Origin: Lactonifactor sp. BIOML-A5
Lineage (GTDB): Bacteria > Bacillota > Clostridia > Lachnospirales > Lachnospiraceae
Length of the DNA: 64,000 nucleotides
Assembly (NCBI RefSeq): GCF_009677585.1
Contig: NZ_WKYV01000015.1
Location: 121,625-185,624 of the forward strand
Reading direction: 5' to 3'
This document shows positions 8,717-17,586 of the stretch, in pieces (the first letter of the stretch is position 1; every line of letters starts with the position of its first letter). The notes under the pieces are model-generated. The model had not been told where the DNA came from. It did not search any database and was given only the letters and a program-made list of their open reading frames with translations. The translations under genes were made by a program, and so were the position numbers.

Positions 8717-9504
8717 TGTTTAAGACACGGCTGTTAAGCGGGATTGTACTGGTGATTCTGGCTCTGATTACAATTATTTCAGGAAATCTTGTATTATTTT
8801 GTACACTTCTGGGCATCTCTCTGATAGGGATGCAGGAGCTGTACCGTGCCATGGGTGTGAGAGAAGATAGGTTTAATGCCTTGGAACTGGCAGGCTATGG
8901 AGGGGCAGTGATTTTCTATCTCACCATCCTTCTGGGCCAGCCGAAGTATGAGATGATTGCCCTGCTCTTTGGGCTGGTGGGTATTATGTGTGTCTATGTG
9001 TTCGCCTATCCAAAGTACCGTGCGGAACAGGTTATGGCGGCGTTCTTCGGCATTGTTTATGTAGCGGTGATGCTCTCTTATATCTACCAGACCAGGAACC
9101 TGGAGGATGGTAAGTTTATTGTATGGCTTATCTTTATCTGCTCCTGGGGAAGTGATACCTGCGCATATTGTGTGGGGATGCTGATAGGAAAACATAAGAT
9201 GGCTCCTGTTCTTAGCCCGAAAAAGTCGGTAGAAGGCGGAGTCGGCGGAGTCGTCGGTGCAGCTCTTATCGGTGCCGTCTATGCGGCTGCCGTCCACAGT
9301 GATATTGCCATGTATGCGGTCATTGGAGCTGTCGGCGCGCTGATCTCTATGATAGGGGATCTGGCGGCTTCTGCCATCAAAAGAAACCGTGAGATTAAGG
9401 ATTATGGTACGCTGATACCGGGACACGGGGGAATCCTGGACCGGTTCGACAGTGTGATATTCACAGCGCCGTTTATTTATTTTTTAGCGGCAGTGCTGTT
9501 ATAG
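8716..9504 (+). CDS. cdsA: Phosphatidate cytidylyltransferase
   Basis: 262-residue polytopic membrane enzyme that makes CDP-diacylglycerol from phosphatidate and CTP. The C-terminal signature region SMIGDLAASAIKRNREIKD, with PGHGGILDRFDS after it, is intact. The rest is hydrophobic helices. It is translationally coupled to uppS by a one-base overlap. Confidence 0.96.
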   Translation: MFKTRLLSGIVLVILALITIISGNLVLFCTLLGISLIGMQELYRAMGVREDRFNALELAGYGGAVIFYLTILLGQPKYEMIALLFGLVGIMCVYVFAYPKYRAEQVMAAFFGIVYVAVMLSYIYQTRNLEDGKFIVWLIFICSWGSDTCAYCVGMLIGKHKMAPVLSPKKSVEGGVGGVVGAALIGAVYAAAVHSDIAMYAVIGAVGALISMIGDLAASAIKRNREIKDYGTLIPGHGGILDRFDSVIFTAPFIYFLAAVLL

Positions 9505-9517
9505 CGAAGGGAAGCAT

Positions 9518-10660
9518 ATGAAGAAAATAGCAATCTTGGGGTCCACAGGCTCCATAGGGACACAGACGCTGGATGTGGTACGCAGAAATCAGGATATACA
9601 GGTTCTGGCTTTGAGTGCAGGCAGCAATATTGAGGTTCTGGAAGAGCAAATACGGGAATTTCATCCCCGTCTTGCAGCTGTATGGAAGGAAGAAAAAGCA
9701 AAAGAGCTGGCAGTGAGAGTTGCCGATACCGATACCCGGGTGGTGAGCGGGATGGATGGTCTTTTGGAATTATCTGTCTTAGAGGAAACGGAACTTCTTG
9801 TAACTGCTATAGTGGGGATGATAGGAATTCTGCCCACGATAGAAGCAATAAAAGCGGGAAAGGATATTGCCCTTGCCAATAAAGAGACGCTGGTAACCGC
9901 CGGCCATATTATTATGCCCCTGGCGCAGTCCCGGGGCGTGAGAATTCTTCCCGTTGACAGTGAACACAGTGCAATTTTTCAGTGTCTGAACGGGGAAGAC
10001 ACCGGGACGGTGAGCAGACTTCTGATTACAGCTTCCGGCGGGCCTTTTCGGGGAAAAAAGGCAGAGGACCTAAGAAATGTAAAGGTGGAAGATGCCCTGA
10101 AACATCCCAACTGGACTATGGGCCGGAAGATAACCATAGACTCAGCGACGCTGGTCAATAAAGGCCTGGAGGTTATGGAGGCAAAGTGGCTGTTTGGCGT
10201 TGAACTGGACCGGATTCAGGTAGTGGTACAGCCGAAAAGCGTGATACATTCTATGGTAGAATTTCAGGATGGAAGTATTATGGCTCAGTTAGGCACCCCT
10301 GACATGCGCCTGCCGATTCAGTATGCCCTGTATGGGGGAACCAGAAAGTATCTGGGCGGAGAACGTCTTGACTTTTTCCAGCTGGCCGGCATTGCCTTTG
10401 AGGCGCCGGATACAGAAACCTTCCGGGGGCTGCCCCTGGCTATGGAGGCTTCCGAAGCAGGAGGCTCTATGCCCACGGTATTTAATGCCGCCAATGAGAT
10501 GGCAGTGGGCAAATTTTTGAAGAAACGTATCGGTTTTCTGGATATTTACCGTATTATTGAGGAATCTATGGGAAGACATCAGGTGGTTAGCAATCCAACT
10601 GTAGACGAAATATTGGAGATAGAAAAGGATACATACAAGTGGATTGAAAGCAGGTGGTAA
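9518..10660 (+). CDS. dxr: 1-deoxy-D-xylulose 5-phosphate reductoisomerase
   Basis: 380 residues. It makes 2-C-methyl-D-erythritol 4-phosphate in the non-mevalonate isoprenoid pathway that feeds UppS. The NADPH-binding GSTGSIGTQTLDVV is at the N-terminus. The ALANKETLV segment, PVDSEHSAIFQCL metal/substrate loop, TASGGPF and HPNWTMGRKITIDSATLVNK are all present. It lies 13 bases after cdsA with a GAAGGGAAG ribosome site. Confidence 0.97.
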   Translation: MKKIAILGSTGSIGTQTLDVVRRNQDIQVLALSAGSNIEVLEEQIREFHPRLAAVWKEEKAKELAVRVADTDTRVVSGMDGLLELSVLEETELLVTAIVGMIGILPTIEAIKAGKDIALANKETLVTAGHIIMPLAQSRGVRILPVDSEHSAIFQCLNGEDTGTVSRLLITASGGPFRGKKAEDLRNVKVEDALKHPNWTMGRKITIDSATLVNKGLEVMEAKWLFGVELDRIQVVVQPKSVIHSMVEFQDGSIMAQLGTPDMRLPIQYALYGGTRKYLGGERLDFFQLAGIAFEAPDTETFRGLPLAMEASEAGGSMPTVFNAANEMAVGKFLKKRIGFLDIYRIIEESMGRHQVVSNPTVDEILEIEKDTYKWIESRW

Positions 10661-10663
10661 ATT

Positions 10664-11992
10664 ATGAGCAATATATTTCATATGGTAAGTAACGCAGGAC
10701 CGTTTCTTGTAAAACTTTTGGTGGCAATGCTGGTATTCAGCGTCATTGTAATCTTTCATGAACTGGGTCATTTTCTGCTGGCAAAGAGAAATGGCATTGG
10801 TGTTGTGGAGTTTTCTTTGGGAATGGGTCCCCGTTTGATCAGTACAGTGAAAGGGGAAACCAGGTATTCCGTAAAGCTTCTGCCCTTTGGCGGTTCCTGC
10901 ATTATGGTAGGAGAAGACGGGGACGAACAAGGGGAGAATACGTTTAACAATGCCCCTATCTGGGGACGTATTGCCGTGGTAGCTGCGGGGCCAATCTTTA
11001 ACTTCATTATGGCCTTTGCATTTGCCATGATTATTGTCAGTGTGGTGGGATATGATCCTGCCGAGGTGATGGAAGTGCCGGAGGGATCCCCGGCGGCAGA
11101 GGCGGGTCTTCAGGCCGGAGACATAATCACAGAGTTTGAGGGCCGCAGCGTAGATATCGCCAGGGATATGGATACGTACATTGCCCTTCACGGACTTACC
11201 AGCGACGAGATAAACCTTACCTACACCAGAGACGGAAAAGAGCAGTCAATCCGCTATCAGGCGGAGAGTGTGGAAAAATATATGCTTGGTTTCGGCTATA
11301 CGCCTGACGGCCCGGCAGAAATTACCAGCCTGTCCAGAGGACTGCCTTTGGAGGAAGCCGGTCTTCAGATTGGAGATGTAATTACCAGTATAGACGGAAC
11401 CCCCATTGGAGATGCCAATGGGCTGGTAAAGTATCTGGAGGAAAATCCTCTTAGCAGCCAGAGAGTAACCATCGGGTACGAGAGAGACGGCAAAGAAAAG
11501 GAAGTATCTGTAGTTCCCAGGATGAATAAGAATATCTCTCTGGGGTTCGCTTATAATCTGGGCAGGGAGAAAACGAACTTCCTGGGGGTCATGAAGTATA
11601 GCTTCATAGAAGTAAAATATTGGATCCGTACCACAGTGGAAAGCTTATTTATGCTTGTTAAGGGGCAGTTTACCGTAAACGATCTTTCCGGACCAGTGGG
11701 AATCGTAAATGCCATCGGCGACTCGATTGATCAGGCAAAGCCGGAAGGGACGAAGATGGTTTCCCTGCAGATGATTTACTGGGCCATCCTTCTGTCGGCG
11801 AACCTTGGGGTCATGAACCTGCTGCCGATTCCTGCTCTGGATGGAGGACGCCTTGTCTTCCTGATAATTGAAGCCATCCGGGGCAAGGCACTGAACCGGA
11901 ATGTGGAAGGTATGGTTCATTTTGCCGGATTTATGCTTTTAATGGCATTGATGGTATTTGTAATGTTTAATGATATCCGCAAACTGTTCTGA
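10664..11992 (+). CDS. rseP: RIP metalloprotease RseP/RasP (site-2 protease)
   Basis: 442-residue intramembrane zinc protease that trims membrane-anchored regulators such as anti-sigma factors. The HELGH zinc motif lies in the first membrane segment and the third ligand motif (PALDGGR) near the C-terminus. Two PDZ-type repeats lie between them (EGSPAAEAGLQAGDIITEF and RGLPLEEAGLQIGDVITSI), where one PDZ is common in Gram-positives. It ends the pyrH-to-rseP run and is followed by a strong terminator. Confidence 0.95.
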   Translation: MSNIFHMVSNAGPFLVKLLVAMLVFSVIVIFHELGHFLLAKRNGIGVVEFSLGMGPRLISTVKGETRYSVKLLPFGGSCIMVGEDGDEQGENTFNNAPIWGRIAVVAAGPIFNFIMAFAFAMIIVSVVGYDPAEVMEVPEGSPAAEAGLQAGDIITEFEGRSVDIARDMDTYIALHGLTSDEINLTYTRDGKEQSIRYQAESVEKYMLGFGYTPDGPAEITSLSRGLPLEEAGLQIGDVITSIDGTPIGDANGLVKYLEENPLSSQRVTIGYERDGKEKEVSVVPRMNKNISLGFAYNLGREKTNFLGVMKYSFIEVKYWIRTTVESLFMLVKGQFTVNDLSGPVGIVNAIGDSIDQAKPEGTKMVSLQMIYWAILLSANLGVMNLLPIPALDGGRLVFLIIEAIRGKALNRNVEGMVHFAGFMLLMALMVFVMFNDIRKLF

Positions 11993-12015
11993 GTTTAATA
12001 GGATGTATAGATATG

Positions 12016-12057
12016 CGCAGCCGGAGGCAGACAAAGTCTTCCGGCTGCGTTTTTTTA
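12016..12057 (+). terminator. Intrinsic terminator after rseP
   Basis: Perfect 10-bp GC-rich stem (CGCAGCCGGA at 12016-12025, complement at 12040-12049) followed by seven T. Confidence 0.92.
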
Positions 12058-12237
12058 TTACATAGGAAACTTCGTTCCCTATGTAATAAAAAACCCTCCG
12101 GGGGATCACACTGCTGCGGAAAGGAAGGTGCTGTCTGCGACAGCCCGCCGCAGGCGGAGAATGCGCTTTCGCGCAATCTTTCTTACTACCCAGGAAACTG
12201 TGCTTCTGCGAGGGAATCTGAATAACCGGATGCTCTC
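12057..12237. other. Unassigned intergenic stretch with several small hairpins
   Basis: Between the rseP terminator and the convergent GntR gene. A hairpin pairs TTACATAGG (12058-12066) with CCTATGTAA (12078-12086). Shorter GC-rich hairpins follow (GCTGTC/GACAGC and GCGC/GCGC). No open reading frame or known RNA was recognised. Part of it may terminate the minus-strand gene. Confidence 0.4.
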
Positions 12238-12975
12238 CTATATGGAGATCCCCATCTTGGTGTGTCTGGGAAGAGATTCTCTGTAAGTCTCGTCAATTCT
12301 GATATGCGCTTCAATCATCTCTTCCAGCAGCTTTTCATCTCTTTTCTTCAAAGCGGTAAGGATTGCCAGGTGTTCTTCGTAAGTTTTTTGGTATTCGGCT
12401 TTCTCATAGGTGACCTCTGCCATCCCCTGAAAGTACTGCTGAATCAGAACAAAAAGGGTCTGATACAGGTATTTGTAGAGGATATTGTCGGAAAGATCCA
12501 ACAGCGCCATATGAAAATTGCTGTCATATGCCGTGAGAAGTTCCACAGATAGTTCCTTGCCAGGTTCCATGTGGGCCTGGGGAGGAATAATGGAGGATTC
12601 TAGCTGCAGAATAGCCTGATCAGAGACATTTCGTACGATATATTTACATACCTCCGTTTCCAGAACCTTTCGGAGCTGTAGAAGATCGTCCAGCTTTCCT
12701 TTGCTTAAGGCAAACATGATACAGAGGGTATTGTTGATCGTGTTTTCCGGATGTTGGGTGATATAGTTGCCGCCCCCCTGGCGGCTTTCCAGGATCCCCA
12801 TAATTTCCAGGGCCTTCAGTCCTTCTCGAACAGACGAGCGGCTCAGTGACATGTTGGCAGCCATATCTCGTTCTGTAGGAAGCTTGTCCCCGCATTCCAG
12901 CTCCCCGGTGAGAATATCCTGCTCGATTTTTCTGAATACTTCGTTGCAATTTGTGGTGGTTTTTGTGAATTCCAT
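12238..12975 (-). CDS. GntR-family (FadR/FCD subfamily) transcriptional regulator
   Basis: 245 residues. The N-terminal winged helix-turn-helix (about 10-75) contains GDKLPTERDMAANMSLSRSS and the wing ESRQGGGNYI. The C-terminal all-helical FCD domain has the pattern of Asp/His metal or carboxylate ligands (LRKVLETE, DSNFHMAL, EEHLAILTALK). FCD regulators usually sense small carboxylic acids. It is divergent from the 2-hydroxyacid dehydrogenase, and a FadR-type palindrome lies between them, so that gene is the likely target and its pathway acid the likely effector. Confidence 0.92.
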   Translation of the reverse strand: MEFTKTTTNCNEVFRKIEQDILTGELECGDKLPTERDMAANMSLSRSSVREGLKALEIMGILESRQGGGNYITQHPENTINNTLCIMFALSKGKLDDLLQLRKVLETEVCKYIVRNVSDQAILQLESSIIPPQAHMEPGKELSVELLTAYDSNFHMALLDLSDNILYKYLYQTLFVLIQQYFQGMAEVTYEKAEYQKTYEEHLAILTALKKRDEKLLEEMIEAHIRIDETYRESLPRHTKMGISI

Positions 12976-13023
12976 AGTTTCTTCTCCTTTTAGAAAGTTA
13001 AATAAATAACAGGATAAAATGTA

Positions 13024-13080
13024 TTTACGTTTTAGCGGTTATAGTGTATAATAATATTATAACAATTGGTCAGACCAATT
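13024..13080 (+). promoter_or_regulatory. Promoter with overlapping GntR/FadR-type operator
   Basis: TTTACG (13024-13029), a 17-base spacer and TATAAT (13047-13052) form a promoter for the dehydrogenase. A perfect palindrome AATTGGTCAGACCAATT lies at 13064-13080, just after the expected transcription start. The TGGTC-N-GACCA core fits the FadR subfamily. Its position suits repression by the adjacent regulator. Confidence 0.8.
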
Positions 13081-13163
13081 TCAAGAGTAAATTTACTTTT
13101 ACACCAGAATAATTGGCGGGCATGCGGCTATGCCGTATGACAATGTATAAGGAGGTTAATGAT

Positions 13164-14138
13164 ATGAAGGTTGTATTTGCTGAGTATCCAGAGAGTAGAA
13201 ACAGGGATATTAAAACAGAGCTTATGTATCTGCCGGACGGCGCAAAGATCGGATTCGCGGTGTATGACGAAGATCATCTGGAGGCATATTATGAGGCTTT
13301 AGAAGACGCAGATGCCGTTTTGACGGGGTTTGCCCCCCTTGACAGAACGGCGATTGATCACTTGAAAAAGTGCAGAATTATATCTGTGCAGGCAACAGGC
13401 TGGAATTTCGTTGATTCTGATTATGCTAAGGCGAAGGGGATTGCTGTATGTGCGGTGGGAGAATATTGTACCCAGGAAGTAGCAGATCATGCGATGGCAC
13501 TTATGCTGGCACTTTGCAAGATGTTTCCCTATCATACAAGAAGAATAAACCAGGATAAGGCATGGGAGATTGAGAGCTTAAAAGATCGTGAGGTCCGGCG
13601 GATTGAAGGCCAGACTCTGGGGATTGTAGGATTCGGAAAGATTGGCCGGGCCGTGGCGAAAAGGGCGCAGGCCTTTGGGATGAGAGTGATTGCATATGAT
13701 CCTTACATTGAGGCTAAAACCGCCAATGATATGGGGGTATTGCTGACGGATATTGACACTCTTTTGGGAAGCTCTGATATTATCACCATCCATATGAACA
13801 TGACGGAAGAGAATGAATGCTTTTTCAATAAAAATACCTTTGCTAAAATGAAAAAGCATCCTTTTATCATTAATGTGGCAAGAGGGGGTATGATCAATGA
13901 GGAGGACCTGGCGGAGGCGCTGGATAAGGGGCTTGTCAGAGGCGCGGGTCTGGATGTGCTATACAGTGAATCCCCTGACCTTGCAAACAGCCAGCTCACT
14001 AACAGGGAGAATGTGATTATAACACCCCACAGTGCCTTTTATTCCGATGATTCCATCGAAGCCTGTGAGAGAATCTCTATGGAAAACATCCGCTATTACC
14101 TGGAGGGAGAAAAAGACAAGGTATTTAAACTAGTATGA
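13164..14138 (+). CDS. D-isomer specific 2-hydroxyacid dehydrogenase
   Basis: 324 residues, NAD(H)-linked oxidoreductase of the D-2-hydroxyacid/phosphoglycerate dehydrogenase family. The Rossmann motif is GIVGFGKIGRAVAKRA, followed by NVARGGMINEEDLAEAL (catalytic Arg) and TPHSAFYS (catalytic His). The substrate is not clear; there is no ACT domain as in many serine-pathway SerA proteins. Start ATG 13164 has AAGGAGG 8 bases upstream, whereas a longer reading from 13113 has no ribosome site. It is probably controlled by the divergent FCD regulator. A hairpin ends the unit. Confidence 0.9.
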   Translation: MKVVFAEYPESRNRDIKTELMYLPDGAKIGFAVYDEDHLEAYYEALEDADAVLTGFAPLDRTAIDHLKKCRIISVQATGWNFVDSDYAKAKGIAVCAVGEYCTQEVADHAMALMLALCKMFPYHTRRINQDKAWEIESLKDREVRRIEGQTLGIVGFGKIGRAVAKRAQAFGMRVIAYDPYIEAKTANDMGVLLTDIDTLLGSSDIITIHMNMTEENECFFNKNTFAKMKKHPFIINVARGGMINEEDLAEALDKGLVRGAGLDVLYSESPDLANSQLTNRENVIITPHSAFYSDDSIEACERISMENIRYYLEGEKDKVFKLV

Positions 14139-14155
14139 CAAAAAGATAAATAAAT

Positions 14156-14182
14156 GGGCCGGGAACCATGTGTCCCCGGCCC
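14156..14182. terminator. GC-rich hairpin between convergent genes
   Basis: GGGCCGGG (14156-14163) pairs with CCCGGCCC (14175-14182). The flank is T-rich when read on the minus strand, so it suits the minus-strand gene best, but it may act both ways. Confidence 0.7.
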
Positions 14183-14197
14183 TTGTTGCGGCAGCAG

Positions 14198-15463
14198 CTA
14201 CTGAAGTTCCGCAATTCTTGTAACGCCTACAAAGATTTCCTGTATCTTATACCAGGTGCGGTAATCTACGATTCCGGTCTGAGGGAGACCGAAAATACTC
14301 TGGAATTCTCGGACTGCATTCTGTGTGCCCTCCCCGTAGATGCCGTCAGCAGCAATGGAAGGAATCGCAGTGTATACCTCTCCGATGGTATTAAGCTGTT
14401 CCTGCATCTGGCGTACCTTGTCTCCGCTGGCGCCGATATCCAGATTATAGCCGGGCCATGAGGCGGGAACCCCTGAAACCTCCTCTGCGGAGTTAATGTA
14501 CATATTGTCGCCGTAATAGTGCCGGAGGATTTCAATGGCTGAATAATTTTGATCCCCCAGGTATTTTGAACCCCACTGACTCATCCAGTTGGGACAGGAG
14601 ACCCTCTGTCCGTCGCAGTACTGTGTCAGGATAGGCTGTTTAACATTCGGCCGTGACAGATAATTGGAGAATAATTCATCTACAATATCGGAAATGCTTT
14701 TGAAAATATTTCTGCCGTACATAAATTTGTGATCATAGGCTGTGGAAGAAGTAATGGTAAAATCATACCCTTTGTTCCGATACCACTCTGTGTAAACACG
14801 ATTCAGGGTAAAGGACATAATGGCCAGAACATTTGCACGTATGGTATTATCCGGCCAGGTGGCGTAGATCTCACTGGATGCAACATTCTTGATATAGTCC
14901 CTGTATCGGATATAATAGTTTGCTGCCGTTGAATCGCTGGGGGCGCCGTCGTGCACTACGACATATTCCGGGATTACAACCCTGCTCAGAACAATTTCCC
15001 CCGATTCATTGGTGGGTTTAATTTCATCCTCAGGAATCTTGGGAGGGTATTCTCCATACAGGGTATGAGCCGGAATCACGATGTTTTGAAATTGTTCTCC
15101 GGGCGCTGTGGGCTGCATACGAACCGGAAGAAGTGCCTCGGCTTCCGGGAGAACTTCTGTGCCGGAGACGTCGATAGGCTCAAAGCCGTCAGCATTGATC
15201 TGAACTGTGTATTCCGAATAGGGCTGATACTCTGAGGGAGCCATGCTGTAATCCAGCGGAGGTGCCGGAAGCTCGATCTCAGGTGTCTGTCCGTTTGCAT
15301 CTGTGGTTAATTCTTCGATAGGGCTTTCGGGATCTCCGGAGTAGGAGATAGTGACCTTTGCATTTGTGATGGGCAGATTCCGGATGGAGGACTGGACAGT
15401 TACCATAAGCCTGCCCCGATCCACCCGATTATCCTGCATAGCGCGCATATGCGAATAATTCAT
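14198..15463 (-). CDS. Peptidoglycan-binding protein with SpoIID-like central region
   Basis: 421 residues. The N-terminal part (about 15-115) resembles an Ig-like/carboxypeptidase-regulatory fold (PITNAKVTISYSG). The middle contains SCPNWMSQWGSKYLG followed by IEILRHYYG, like the end of SpoIID/LytB amidase-enhancer domains. A PG_binding_1 domain at the C-terminus starts at NLDIGASGDKVRQMQEQLN. No signal peptide is visible. A role in the spore or wall is inferred only from the domains. The ribosome site is modest (GAGGT, short spacing), so a start a few codons later is possible. Confidence 0.75.
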   Translation of the reverse strand: MNYSHMRAMQDNRVDRGRLMVTVQSSIRNLPITNAKVTISYSGDPESPIEELTTDANGQTPEIELPAPPLDYSMAPSEYQPYSEYTVQINADGFEPIDVSGTEVLPEAEALLPVRMQPTAPGEQFQNIVIPAHTLYGEYPPKIPEDEIKPTNESGEIVLSRVVIPEYVVVHDGAPSDSTAANYYIRYRDYIKNVASSEIYATWPDNTIRANVLAIMSFTLNRVYTEWYRNKGYDFTITSSTAYDHKFMYGRNIFKSISDIVDELFSNYLSRPNVKQPILTQYCDGQRVSCPNWMSQWGSKYLGDQNYSAIEILRHYYGDNMYINSAEEVSGVPASWPGYNLDIGASGDKVRQMQEQLNTIGEVYTAIPSIAADGIYGEGTQNAVREFQSIFGLPQTGIVDYRTWYKIQEIFVGVTRIAELQ

Positions 15464-15604
15464 AAGTACCTCGCAAAATAGAACCTTCGTAATATTTTAT
15501 GCAGCAGTCTTTAATATGTACCTGTGAATCACTTTTCTGGAAAAATTCAGAGAGAAACTCATATCCTTTGCCTTTTGTGGGAATCATGAGTAAGAGAGGC
15601 AGAT

Positions 15605-15666
15605 TTTACATTTTACATTTATTTAACATGCCCAGGCTTTTGGATTTTACAAGGGATTGTTACTAT
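15605..15666 (+). promoter_or_regulatory. Putative Pho box and promoter of the pst operon
   Basis: Three TT(T)ACA-like repeats lie at 15605, 15612 and 15623 (TTTACA, TTTACA, TTAACA), the last two 11 bases apart as expected for PhoP dimers. A TACTAT -10 candidate is at 15661-15666 with no good -35, as in activator-dependent promoters. The operon encodes its own PhoP/PhoR pair, so autoregulation under phosphate limitation is likely. Confidence 0.6.
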
Positions 15667-15710
15667 CTAAATGTATTAAGTGAAGCAAACAACAAAAGGA
15701 GTAAAAGGTT

Positions 15711-16649
15711 ATGATGAAAAAATTAGTAGCAGGACTTTTGGCAGCAACGATGACCCTTGGCATGTTGGCAGGATGCGGAGATAACACAGGGGATACCAAC
15801 AGCGGCACACAGACTGAGGGTACAGACAACACAGGAGATACGGATGCAAAGGATACGTCTGGAAATAGCAATCCCATCACTGTTATTTCAAGGGAGGACG
15901 GGTCAGGCACAAGAGGAGCGTTTATTGAACTGTTTGGCGTGGAAGAGAAAGATGACAGCGGGGAAAAAGTGGACAACACCACACAGGACGCGGAAATCAC
16001 CAACAGCACAAGTGTTATGATGACAAGTGTGGCTGGAAATCCTGATGCCATCGGTTATATTTCTCTGGGTTCCCTGAATGACACTGTAAAAGCATTAAAA
16101 ATCGATGGGGCTGAGGCAACGGTAGACAACATTAAAAACGGTACTTACAAGATTTCCCGTCCCTTTAATATTGCTGCAAAAGAAGGCTTAAGTGAAGTGG
16201 CTCAGGACTTTGTGGACTTTATCTTAAGCAGTGAAGGACAAAAGGTAGTTGAGGATAGCGGATATATCACTGTGAACGATTCCGCAGAAGCATATGCCGG
16301 CAGCAAACCGTCAGGAAAGATTGTAGTTGCAGGATCTTCCTCCGTAACACCAGTTATGGAAGCGCTGAAGGAGGCATATTTGAAAGTGAATACCGGAGCT
16401 GAAATTGAAGTACAGCAGAGTGATTCAACAACAGGTATGCAGTCCGCGATGGATGGCATCTGCGATATCGGAATGGCTTCCAGAGAACTGAAGGACTCTG
16501 AAACAGGCGGCGGTCTGACAGCAACTCAGATTGCGCTGGACGGAATTGCAGTAATTGTAAACAAAGAAAACTCAGTAGAAGACATGACCAGTGACCAGGT
16601 AAAAGCTATTTACACAGGCGAGACAACATCCTGGGGAGATATTCAGTAA
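15711..16649 (+). CDS. pstS: Phosphate ABC transporter substrate-binding lipoprotein, permuted PstS
   Basis: 312-residue lipoprotein; signal peptide 1-21, lipobox LAGC with Cys22, then an acidic Gly/Thr/Asp linker. It captures phosphate outside the cell for PstCAB. The two halves are swapped relative to the usual PstS. The segment normally in the C-terminal half (ITVISREDGSGTRGAF, about 56-190) comes first. The segment that normally starts the mature protein (KIVVAGSSSVTPVMEALKEA, about 203-312, with DIGMASREL and ALDGIAVIVN) comes last, and the protein ends at the usual mid-point TTSWGDI. From memory, relatives in Lachnospiraceae share this order. Confidence 0.9.
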   Translation: MMKKLVAGLLAATMTLGMLAGCGDNTGDTNSGTQTEGTDNTGDTDAKDTSGNSNPITVISREDGSGTRGAFIELFGVEEKDDSGEKVDNTTQDAEITNSTSVMMTSVAGNPDAIGYISLGSLNDTVKALKIDGAEATVDNIKNGTYKISRPFNIAAKEGLSEVAQDFVDFILSSEGQKVVEDSGYITVNDSAEAYAGSKPSGKIVVAGSSSVTPVMEALKEAYLKVNTGAEIEVQQSDSTTGMQSAMDGICDIGMASRELKDSETGGGLTATQIALDGIAVIVNKENSVEDMTSDQVKAIYTGETTSWGDIQ

Positions 16650-16659
16650 TCATTTTACG

Positions 16660-16704
16660 GCGAAAGAGTTGTGGCAGAAACAAGAGGCCGCAGCCCTTTT
16701 TCGC
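16660..16704 (+). other. Stem-loop between pstS and pstC
   Basis: Outer arms 16660-16668 and 16696-16704 pair over 9 bp, and an inner GTGGC/GCCGC stem adds 5 bp. There is no U-tract. Such hairpins after a binding-protein gene often stabilise the upstream mRNA and so favour binding protein over permease. Confidence 0.5.
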
Positions 16705-16722
16705 GTTGAAGGAGCGTAAAAC

Positions 16723-17586
16723 ATGAAAGACATGAAAGAAACAATAATGAAAATTATCTTCCTGATATCTGCCTGCGCTTCTATACTGGCAGTGGCCCTT
16801 ATCTGTATCTTCCTTTTTGCAAATGGAATTCCGGCCATAGGCAAAATCGGAGCCGGGGAATTCCTTCTGGGAAAGACCTGGAGACCGAATAATAATCTCT
16901 TCGGCATCTTCCCCATGATACTGGGCAGTATTTATGTTACGGCAGGAGCAATTATCGCAGGCGTTCCCATCGGAATTCTGACAGCAATTTTTATGGCAAA
17001 GTTCTGTCCAAAATGGATGTACCGGTTTATGAAGCCTGCTGTGGACCTGCTGGCGGGAATCCCCTCAGTTGTCTATGGCTTTTTCGGGCTGGTAGTAATG
17101 GTCCCTCTTGTGCGGCAGTTCTGCAGAGCATTTGAGCTGAATGGCAACGGCAGCAGTATATTTACGGCATCTCTTCTTTTGGGAATTATGATTCTCCCCA
17201 CAGTGATCGGCGTTTCAGAGGCGGCAATCCGGGCAGTGCCGGATCAATATTATGAAGGGGCGCTTGCCCTGGGGGCAACTCATGAAAGAAGTGTATTTTT
17301 TACAGTGCTTCCGGCAGCTAAGTCAGGCATTATGGCCGCAGTGGTACTCGGGGTTGGAAGAGCGATCGGAGAAACTATGGCGGTGATTATGATTGCTGGC
17401 AATCAGCCGCGTATGCCCAAGGGACTCTTCGAAGGGGTCAGAACCCTGACTGCTAATATTGTTTTAGAAATGGGGTATGCGGCGGATCTCCACAGAGAAG
17501 CGCTCATTGCAACAGCAGTGGTACTCTTTGTGTTTATCCTGATTATCAATCTATTATTCTCGTTACTTAAAAGGAGGCAGAAATAA
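16723..17586 (+). CDS. pstC: Phosphate ABC transporter permease PstC
   Basis: 287 residues with about six membrane helices. The ABC permease EAA-type loop is EAAIRAVPDQYYEGALALGA. The IPSVVYGFFGL segment is typical of Pst permeases. It pairs with PstA, sharing one base at 17586. The operon order pstS-C-A-B-phoU is canonical. Confidence 0.95.
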   Translation: MKDMKETIMKIIFLISACASILAVALICIFLFANGIPAIGKIGAGEFLLGKTWRPNNNLFGIFPMILGSIYVTAGAIIAGVPIGILTAIFMAKFCPKWMYRFMKPAVDLLAGIPSVVYGFFGLVVMVPLVRQFCRAFELNGNGSSIFTASLLLGIMILPTVIGVSEAAIRAVPDQYYEGALALGATHERSVFFTVLPAAKSGIMAAVVLGVGRAIGETMAVIMIAGNQPRMPKGLFEGVRTLTANIVLEMGYAADLHREALIATAVVLFVFILIINLLFSLLKRRQK

